The position numbers and the translations under genes are program-made. A stretch of DNA of 64,000 nucleotides from an uncultured Myxococcales bacterium (GTDB lineage: Bacteria; Myxococcota_A; UBA9042; DTJE01), in NCBI GenBank assembly GCA_937975765.1, contig CALJUR010000080.1, forward strand, positions 1 to 64,000, written 5' to 3'. The first letter of the stretch is position 1, and each line of letters starts with the position of its first letter. Of the stretch, positions 58,674 to 64,000 are shown piece after piece. The notes beneath the pieces are model-generated. The model saw nothing but the letters and a program-made list of their open reading frames with translations, searched no databases and was not told the origin of the DNA.

Positions 58674-60605
58674 ATGGACGGGCGGCGGGGATGCTTCGTG
58701 GACGCGGTGGCCCGGCACCCGCTGGCCGTGCTGGCGGTCACGGTCTTCCTGGCGTGGGCCGGCATCCGGCTGCTGTCCTCCGAGATGTTCCTGGACGGCG
58801 TCACGTACGCCGCGATCGCGCGCAACCTGGCCGAGGGCCGGGGGACCTTCTGGGCGGCGTCCTACAACGCCGACTTCACCCCGTTCGCCGAGCACCCGCC
58901 GCTGGCGTTCTGGCTGCAGTCATGGGCGTTTCGGGCCCTCGGGGACTCGCCGTGGGTCGAGCGGCTGTGGGGGTGGGCGCTGGGCGCGCTGATGCTGGTG
59001 CTGGTGGCCCGGTTGCACGGGGCGGTGCGGCGGGCGGTCGCTCCGGGCCCAGTCCGCACCGAGGCCCAGGCAGGATCGGGGGCGGGGGACGGAGCCCCCG
59101 TCCCAGCCAGCACCCACGCTCGTCGGGGTTTCGAGGAGGCGGGGGACGGGGCCCCCGCCCTACAGGTCCGGAAGGCGGGAGACGTCGTGGATGACGTCGG
59201 CCCCGGGACCGCGGACGGTGAGGCGACTTCCGGGTCGGCCGCCGACAGCCCCACCGCGCCGGCTGGCTGGGCCATGATGCTGGTGGTGCTGCCGCCGATC
59301 GTGACGTTCAGCCTGGCGAACAACCTGATCGAGAACACCCTGGTCGTGCTGGTTCTGGCCGCCGCCTGGGCCGTCGCCGCCGCCTGGGCCTCGAACGCCC
59401 GCACCGCCTCCCCGGAACCCGCCACCTCCGCCCGCACCGCCTCCCCCTGTAGGGCGGGGGCCCCGTCCCCCGCCCCGGGTGGCGGCGAGCGTCTGCGGCC
59501 GGGGTCCGTAGAACGCGAGCCCCGCCAGGACGCGCGAAGCGTCGGCCCGGCGGAATGTAGGGCGGGGACCCCGTCCCCCGCCTCCCGCCGCCCGTGGCTC
59601 CCCCTGCTCCTCGCCGGGATCGCGCTGGGCCTGGCGCTGCTGGCCAAGGGCCCGCCCGCGCTGTTCGTGCTGGTCCTCCCCTTCGCGATGCAGGCCTTCC
59701 TGGGCGGAGGATCGCAGCGCCGTGCCGCCCTCCATGCCAGCGCGATCCTGGCAGTCGCCTGCGCCGTCGTCGGGGCTGCTGTCCTGGCTGGCGGCGCGGA
59801 CGCGGTCGCCTTCGTTTCGACATACTCCCACCGCCAGGTCCTGGGCAGCCTGGCCGGCCGCCGCGAGACCGCCCCGTCGGCGCTGTACCTCGCGGGGATC
59901 CTGGTGTCGCAACTGGCCGCGCCGCTGATCGCCTGCCTGGCGGTCGATGCCGTCAGGCGGTGGATGCGCGTCCCGCATCCCTCCCGGCCGGATGCGACCT
60001 GGATGGTCCACCTGGCCGTCGCGCTGGCCGGCAGCGTGCCCTTCCTGTTCCTGGCCAAGCAGATGGCGTGGTACCTGGTGCCTTCGATGCCCTTTTACGC
60101 GCTGGCGCTGGCCGACGGCTTCGCCCCCGCAGGCGCCGCCCTGCAGCAGTTCCTGGCCCGCCATTCGCGGCCATTGACCGTCGTCGCGGGCACGGTCGCG
60201 GCGGCCTCGATCGCCCTGGCCACGGCCTTCCACGGCGCGACGGACCTGCCTCCGGACGTGGCGATCCGGGACGCGTGGAACATGCGGATCGCCGGCTGGC
60301 CGGTGGACGACCGGTCCTCCGAGTACTGCTGGTCGCACTTCGCCCGGGACGTGCTGGCCGCACCCAACGTGGCGTCCTTCGGCGACCGGGCCCTGGATGC
60401 GACGCAGGGCTGCCGGTGGCGGGCGCTGGCGTATGCGGAACGGTACCTGCACGTCACGCTGACGCCGCCGGAGCGGGTGCAGGGAACGCCTTCGCCGCGG
60501 TTGCGGGAGCGGTACCCGTCCGACGACCCGGCGGCCCCGGAGGGCTGCGTGCTGGTCGGCGACGGCCCGCCGGGCCGGTTCGCGTGGTACCGTTGCGCCC
60601 CGTGA
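58674..60605 (+). CDS. ArnT/PMT-like membrane glycosyltransferase interrupted by in-frame repeat-derived inserts
   Basis: The 643-residue protein resembles lipid-linked-sugar glycosyltransferases of the GT39/GT83 type. It has an N-terminal helix, the acidic MFLDGVTYAAIARNLAEGRG loop and HPPLAFWLQSWAF, and about ten transmembrane helices, with LAKGPPALFVLVLPF and FLAKQMAWYLVPSMPFYAL being typical. Two segments, about residues 124-196 and 242-304, break the pattern. They are rich in Ala, Gly, Pro and Arg and are encoded by copies of a palindromic repeat. They appear to be inserted in loops without breaking the frame. It probably transfers a sugar from a polyprenyl carrier outside the inner membrane. 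Starts at MDGRRG after GAGGCGG. Confidence 0.75.
   Translation: MDGRRGCFVDAVARHPLAVLAVTVFLAWAGIRLLSSEMFLDGVTYAAIARNLAEGRGTFWAASYNADFTPFAEHPPLAFWLQSWAFRALGDSPWVERLWGWALGALMLVLVARLHGAVRRAVAPGPVRTEAQAGSGAGDGAPVPASTHARRGFEEAGDGAPALQVRKAGDVVDDVGPGTADGEATSGSAADSPTAPAGWAMMLVVLPPIVTFSLANNLIENTLVVLVLAAAWAVAAAWASNARTASPEPATSARTASPCRAGAPSPAPGGGERLRPGSVEREPRQDARSVGPAECRAGTPSPASRRPWLPLLLAGIALGLALLAKGPPALFVLVLPFAMQAFLGGGSQRRAALHASAILAVACAVVGAAVLAGGADAVAFVSTYSHRQVLGSLAGRRETAPSALYLAGILVSQLAAPLIACLAVDAVRRWMRVPHPSRPDATWMVHLAVALAGSVPFLFLAKQMAWYLVPSMPFYALALADGFAPAGAALQQFLARHSRPLTVVAGTVAAASIALATAFHGATDLPPDVAIRDAWNMRIAGWPVDDRSSEYCWSHFARDVLAAPNVASFGDRALDATQGCRWRALAYAERYLHVTLTPPERVQGTPSPRLRERYPSDDPAAPEGCVLVGDGPPGRFAWYRCAP
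59081..59106. repeat. Palindromic repeat, copy 1 (in coding sequence)
   Basis: A diverged copy of the GGCGGGGGACGG...GCCCCCG family, in the orientation that ends toward CCTACA. It encodes part of the first inserted loop of the membrane glycosyltransferase. Confidence 0.7.
59138..59165. repeat. Palindromic repeat, copy 2 (in coding sequence)
   Basis: Complete copy: GGCGGGGGACGG, then GGCCCCCGCCCTACAG. It is translated as AGDGAPALQ in the same glycosyltransferase. Confidence 0.8.
59447..59474. repeat. Palindromic repeat, copy 3 (in coding sequence, inverted)
   Basis: Reverse-complement copy, CTGTAGGGCGGG then GGCCCCGTCCCCCGCC, translated as CRAGAPSPA. Together with copy 2 it forms a large inverted pair 281 bases apart. 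Confidence 0.8.
59556..59582. repeat. Palindromic repeat, copy 4 (in coding sequence, inverted)
   Basis: Same orientation as copy 3 with one G-to-A change in the centre (GGGGACCCC), translated as CRAGTPSPA. Confidence 0.8.
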
Positions 60606-60654
60606 AGGAGACCGGCCGGACGGTGTATCCTCGGCGCGGAAGGGAGGTCCCCGA

Positions 60655-61455
60655 ATGATGCGGGTCGTCATCGAGACGGTCGTGGTCGCGGCCCTGCTGC
60701 TGGCCGTCGCGTACGGGTATCGCGACCAGCGCCGGCTGGAATCCGAGGTGGCAGCATTGCGGCAGCAGATCGCCGATCTGGCCGCGAAGGAGGAGGCCGA
60801 CGCGGACGCCCTGGCGGTGCGGATCGGCCGGATGGCGAGGGAGGTCCCGCAGGCCGGTTCCCCGTCCCGGGCCGGTGGCACCCGGACGCACACGGCCGTG
60901 CGGGCGGCCGACACACCTGTCGCCGTGCGGGGCGACCCGGCACCCGCCGACGACGAGCCCAGCGACAGGTTCCTGCAGGCGCAGAAGCGAGATCTGGATC
61001 GGTTCGGTCCGTCCGAACTTCAGCGGATCGAGGATCTGTACGCGCAGGGGACGCGGGGGATCGACACCGAGGAGGGCCGGCAGGCGCTGGCCCGGCTGGT
61101 GGAGCAGTACCCCGAATCGAACCGGGCCGGCTGCGCGGCCAACACGCTGGCGCAGGTGATGCACATGGACGGCGACGACGAGGGGGCCCAGCGGTACGCG
61201 GACTTCCTGCTGCAGTCGTCGAATCCCTCGGTCTACCGGAACGGGATCCCGGCGCGTGCGGACGCGATGCTGCTATCGGGGGACCTGGCGGCCGGCCGCG
61301 GCGACCGCGAGGCCGCCAAGGCCGCCTGGCAGCGCGTGATGACGGAGTACCCGGACGAAACGGACCTCGAGGGGCAGGCCTTCGCGAAACGGGCCGGCAA
61401 CTCGGTGAAGGGGCTGGAGTCGATCGAGGCGGGCGAGGCCGCCGAGAAGCCCTGA
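60655..61455 (+). CDS. Membrane-anchored coiled-coil and TPR-like protein
   Basis: The 266-residue product has one N-terminal membrane helix (about 3-21), a short coiled coil (QRRLESEVAALRQQIADLAAKEE), a low-complexity linker (65-105) and a helical domain. The last part has TPR-like repeats: EEGRQALARLVEQYPESNRAGCAANTL and a second unit ending AWQRVMTEYPDET. The layout resembles YbgF/CpoB (Tol-Pal system) with its coiled coil and TPR, but the gene stands far from tol-pal genes. Two ATG codons follow GGGAGG; the first is taken. Confidence 0.65.
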   Translation: MMRVVIETVVVAALLLAVAYGYRDQRRLESEVAALRQQIADLAAKEEADADALAVRIGRMAREVPQAGSPSRAGGTRTHTAVRAADTPVAVRGDPAPADDEPSDRFLQAQKRDLDRFGPSELQRIEDLYAQGTRGIDTEEGRQALARLVEQYPESNRAGCAANTLAQVMHMDGDDEGAQRYADFLLQSSNPSVYRNGIPARADAMLLSGDLAAGRGDREAAKAAWQRVMTEYPDETDLEGQAFAKRAGNSVKGLESIEAGEAAEKP

Positions 61456-61490
61456 GGCCCGAGCCGGGCGCCTGCGCGACCCGCCCAGGA

Positions 61491-61517
61491 GGCGGGGGAC
61501 GGGGCCCCCGCCCTACA
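61491..61517. repeat. Palindromic repeat, copy 5 (intergenic)
   Basis: Complete copy in the orientation of copy 2, in the 249-base gap between the TPR-like gene and rmlD. The gap holds no coding sequence that I can support. Confidence 0.8.
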
Positions 61518-61615
61518 AACACAGGCAGCATCCGCGATCGTCGTGATTCCCGGCAGGCAGGCGACCCGGTGCCGCCGAACGATCGGGACGGGCGAGTCCA
61601 GCCTAGCGGCCGAAC

Positions 61616-61642
61616 TGTAGGGCGGGGGCCCCGTCCCCCGCC
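61616..61642. repeat. Palindromic repeat, copy 6 (intergenic, inverted)
   Basis: Complete copy inverted relative to copy 5, 98 bases away. Copies 5 and 6 form a REPIN-like pair between two converging genes. Confidence 0.8.
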
Positions 61643-61686
61643 TTCCGGAAACCCGCTTCGCCGGAACCTTACGAGGCCGGGTCGAG

Positions 61687-61702
61687 TCCCCGTCCCCCGC
61701 CG
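61687..61702. repeat. Palindromic repeat, partial copy 7
   Basis: Only the TCCCCGTCCCCCGCC half is present, two bases before the rmlD stop codon. Confidence 0.5.
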
Positions 61703-61704
61703 CC

Positions 61705-62562
61705 TCACCCTTCCCGCAGCGCCGCCTCCAGCCTTTCCTGCCACGGCGGCGGCCGCCCGCCGGTCAGCGCCCAGCCCGAGACGCCGTCCAGCACCGACCA
61801 CGCCGGCCGCACCGCTCGGAGGCCCAGTTCGTCCATCGTCACCGGCTGCACCCCGGCCCCCTCCGCCGCCCGGCCCAGCCGCCGGCAGATCGCCAGGATC
61901 TCCCCGGCCCACTCGACCCGGCTGGCGGTCCCGGCGCCCACCCAGTGCACGATGCCCGTCGCGTCGCCGCCCGCCATCGTCCACAGCGCCCGCGCCAGGT
62001 CGTCGCACCGCGTCGGCGTGCCCCGCTGGTCCGTCGCGGCCCGCACCGTCCGGCCCTCCGCGAAGGCCCGCGCCATCGACGGCACGTACCCGCGCCCCGA
62101 CCCGCGGAACAGCCACGCCGTGCGCACGACCAGCGCGCGCCCCGGCCCCGCGGCCAGCACCTGCCGCTCGCCCGCCGCCTTCGACGCCCCGTAGGCACCC
62201 AGCGGGTGCACCGGATCGCCCGGCTGCCGCGCGACCTCCCCGCGTCCGTCGAACACGTAGTCGGTCGACAGGTGGATCAGCCGGCACCCCAGCCGCGCGC
62301 AGGCCCGCGCCACGTTCCCGGCCCCGGCCGCGTTCGTGTCCCACGCCTCGACCCGGCGCGCCTCGGCGGCATCCACGTCCGTGAAGGCCGCCGCGTTCAC
62401 CACCGCATCCGGCCTCGCGGCTTCCAGGCACGCATCCACCGCGCCCGCATCCCGCACGTCCAGGTCCCGCCGCGACACGGCGATCGCCTCCGCCCCCTCC
62501 GGGCGGCACTGCAGCAGGCAGGCGGCCAACTGCCCCCCGCCCCCGGTCACCAGCACCTTCAT
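61705..62562 (-). CDS. rmlD: dTDP-4-dehydrorhamnose reductase
   Basis: The 285-residue enzyme completes dTDP-L-rhamnose synthesis by reducing dTDP-4-keto-rhamnose. Features are KVLVTGGGGQLAACLL (NADPH loop), DLDVRD, VVNAAAFTDVDAAE, HLSTDYVFDGRG and YGASKAAGERQVL with Tyr and Lys of the catalytic pair. The usual QYNPAD-like stretch is absent, as in many RmlD proteins. It lies on the opposite strand, about 9 kb from rmlABC, with the radical SAM cassette in between. Start at MKVLVTGG behind AAGGGAAGGG. Confidence 0.9.
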   Translation of the reverse strand: MKVLVTGGGGQLAACLLQCRPEGAEAIAVSRRDLDVRDAGAVDACLEAARPDAVVNAAAFTDVDAAEARRVEAWDTNAAGAGNVARACARLGCRLIHLSTDYVFDGRGEVARQPGDPVHPLGAYGASKAAGERQVLAAGPGRALVVRTAWLFRGSGRGYVPSMARAFAEGRTVRAATDQRGTPTRCDDLARALWTMAGGDATGIVHWVGAGTASRVEWAGEILAICRRLGRAAEGAGVQPVTMDELGLRAVRPAWSVLDGVSGWALTGGRPPPWQERLEAALREG

Positions 62563-62585
62563 GGACCCTTCCCTTCGCGCTGCGG

Positions 62586-63605
62586 TCAACCCCCGGGCAG
62601 CTTCCCGGCCAGCAGGTCCCCGACGGGGCGCGTGGTCTCGATGCGGTCCAGCACGATCTTGATGACGGCCGTGATCGGCGCCGCCAGGAATGCCCCGGGG
62701 ATCCCCCACAGCACGCTCCAGAAGATCAGGCACAGCAGCACGGTCACCGGGTGCAACTCCAGCGCCTTGCCGGTCAGCCGCGGCTCCACGAAGGTGCCCA
62801 GCACCGCCTGCACGGCCCCGGGGATGACCAGCGCCAGCAGCGTCGTGACGGACGGCCCGAACTGCACGTACGCGACGGGCAGCGGCAGCAGCACCGACGC
62901 CGCCGCGCCGATGGTCGGCACGAAGTTCAGGAAGAACGCCAGCACCCCGAACACCACGGCCAGGTCCACGCCCAGAAGAACCAGGATGCCGCCGGTCAAC
63001 AGCCCCGTCACCGCCGATGTGATCACCTTGACCAGCAGGTACCGGTTGACGCGGTCGTCGATCTCGCGCCAGACGCCCGTCTTGTGCACGTTCGGGGTGC
63101 GCCCGGCCACCAGGAACAGCACGAACACCAGCACCAGCAGGAACGTCGAGACCCCGGACACGACCTGGTTCAGCGCCCCCATCAGCATCTCGGTGACCGG
63201 CAGGGCCTGCAGTCGCTCGACCCACGGCGTCTCGTCGATCTGCAGGCCCAGGTCGCGCAGGTACCGCACGCTGGCGTCCAGCAGGCCCACCAGCTTCGCC
63301 TGGTACTCCGGCCCCCGGTCCGCCACCGTGCGAACCGACGACGCGACCAGCAGCCCCAGCGGCACCGTCACCCCGCCCGCCAGCAGCAGCGCCGCCAGGA
63401 TCCCCAGCACCCGCGGGAACCGCAGCCGCACCTGCAGGAAGTCCACCAGAGGCGACACCAGGTACGACACCAGCAGCGCCAGCACCAGCGGCACCAGCAC
63501 CGGCCGCATCACGTACAGCGCCGCGCCGATGCCCAGCGCCGCCAGGATCACCAGCGACCCGGCCACGACCCGGCCCTGACCGATCTCGCCCCCCCCCGCC
63601 GACAT
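62586..63605 (-). CDS. AI-2E family transporter (PerM/TqsA-like)
   Basis: The 339-residue membrane protein has about seven to eight helices: VMRPVLVPLVLALLVSYLV and LGILAALLLAGGVTVPLGLL at the start, a soluble loop (about 90-150), and FLNFVPTIGAAAS, VEPRLTGKALELHPVTVLL and IPGAFLAAPITAVIKI, the family hallmarks. Members export small molecules, in some cases autoinducer-2, or act as Na/H antiporters. Substrate unknown. Starts at MSAGGG after GGGAGGG. It lies 23 bases before rmlD on the same strand and is probably co-transcribed. Confidence 0.88.
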   Translation of the reverse strand: MSAGGGEIGQGRVVAGSLVILAALGIGAALYVMRPVLVPLVLALLVSYLVSPLVDFLQVRLRFPRVLGILAALLLAGGVTVPLGLLVASSVRTVADRGPEYQAKLVGLLDASVRYLRDLGLQIDETPWVERLQALPVTEMLMGALNQVVSGVSTFLLVLVFVLFLVAGRTPNVHKTGVWREIDDRVNRYLLVKVITSAVTGLLTGGILVLLGVDLAVVFGVLAFFLNFVPTIGAAASVLLPLPVAYVQFGPSVTTLLALVIPGAVQAVLGTFVEPRLTGKALELHPVTVLLCLIFWSVLWGIPGAFLAAPITAVIKIVLDRIETTRPVGDLLAGKLPGG

Positions 63606-63692
63606 GTCCGTTCCCTCCCGCGTGCCAATCCAGCGTATCCGGATCCTCCCCGGTCTGCCAAGCGGAGCGGGCCGGCCGGCGACCCGAGTTGG

Positions 63693-64000
63693 CTACAGCT
63701 CGTCCAGGATCCTCTGGCGCTGGCTGCGGTACTCCTCGGGGGTGATTCGCCCCTGCTTCCGCAGGCGCTCCAGCGCATCGAGACGGGAATCCAGGTCCAT
63801 CCCGAGTCGCGAGAATGCCTGCGGGGACGGAGCCTCGGCGAGCCTGTATTCCCCGTGCTGCACGTCGCGGAGTGCGACGGCCCTTCCGGAGGCCTTCAGC
63901 GCAGCCTGGAAATCCCGCACGAACTGCAGGTTCCTGTTGCGCCCGATCCTCGAACCACCGGAACCCGATATCTCGAACGAGAAGGCATCGACGCTGCGGC
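63693..64000 (-). CDS. C-terminal part of a SHOCT-domain protein (partial)
   Basis: The frame is open from the stop at 63693 to the window edge, giving at least 102 residues. The C-terminus is a SHOCT domain, LDALERLRKQGRITPEEYRSQRQRILDEL, a short helical hairpin found at the ends of many bacterial proteins and thought to mediate oligomerisation. The visible upstream part (ISGSGGSRIGRNRN, then FQAALKASGRAVALRDV) looks like the end of a PH-like beta domain. A GTG at 63920 exists, but the upstream sequence continues in the same style, so the true start is outside the window. Confidence 0.7.
   Translation of the reverse strand, partial: RSVDAFSFEISGSGGSRIGRNRNLQFVRDFQAALKASGRAVALRDVQHGEYRLAEAPSPQAFSRLGMDLDSRLDALERLRKQGRITPEEYRSQRQRILDEL

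Noticed and set aside
59081..61702. A CRISPR array
   Set aside because: The repeats are palindromic, in both orientations, with irregular gaps, partly inside a gene, and no cas gene is near.
61456..61704. A small gene in the gap before rmlD
   Set aside because: The gap is dominated by repeat copies; open frames there have no ribosome site or plausible protein.

Overview
The window is about 64 kb of very GC-rich DNA with dense genes and short gaps. No intergenic stretch exceeds about 250 bases, and I saw no rRNA, tRNA, CRISPR array, transposase or phage gene. Many proteins are lipoproteins whose lipobox is followed by a long Asp/Ala/Glu/Pro-rich spacer. One surface protein carries CDGIDNDCDG-type metal-binding repeats, outer-membrane barrels are present, and there is a sterol-reductase homologue. 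Together these suggest a Gram-negative, myxobacterium-like (Myxococcota or related former Deltaproteobacteria) organism. That placement is inference from gene content only.

Region 1 (1-15650) is a glycan and possibly glycolipid utilisation island. A co-directional run encodes secreted lipoproteins: a neutral-ceramidase-like hydrolase, a GH5-fold protein that lacks its catalytic residues, an endoglycoceramidase-like GH5, a GH28-like protein and a GH2 exo-beta-glucosaminidase-like enzyme. A divergent TetR regulator and a GH84 hexosaminidase follow, then a divergent pair of a PIG-L deacetylase and a glycerol-1-phosphate-dehydrogenase-like enzyme. Region 2 (15844-30180) holds surface proteins (a LruC-domain protein, a vWA/MopE-repeat lipoprotein), two stand-alone cyclic-nucleotide-binding proteins, phosphoglucomutase, a giant PHP-domain lipoprotein and a porin. 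Region 3 (30366-45439) holds small lipoproteins, a HAD phosphatase, a DUF1573 lipoprotein with an in-frame UGA, a penicillin-acylase homologue, a lipase-like lipoprotein, a Na/Pi cotransporter, an eIF1/SUI1 protein, a DHCR7-like sterol reductase, malate:quinone oxidoreductase and a large lipoprotein.

Region 4 (45523-48431) is a phosphate-uptake locus: a DUF47 protein and two tandem PiT permeases. Tandem 11-bp repeats resembling Pho boxes lie in front of both transcription units and again beside the Na/Pi cotransporter at 39 kb.

Region 5 (48516-62562) combines nucleotide-sugar genes (rmlA, rmlB and rmlC on one side, rmlD on the other), glycosyltransferases and a compact cassette that looks like a new ribosomally made, modified peptide system. 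A 61-residue precursor has a twin-arginine/lipobox-like leader and a Tyr/Thr/Asn repeat tail, and has its own strong promoter. Behind it come three radical SAM enzymes, a Cys-motif partner protein and a glycosyltransferase-like protein, mostly with overlapping stop and start codons. The window ends with an AI-2E-type transporter and the C-terminal part of a SHOCT-domain protein.

The two strongest candidates for something undescribed are this peptide cassette (52787-58668) and the DUF1573 gene (31343-32512). In the latter an in-frame UGA replaces the first Cys of a conserved Cys-Gly-Cys motif and is followed at the right distance by a stable hairpin, as expected of a bacterial selenoprotein.
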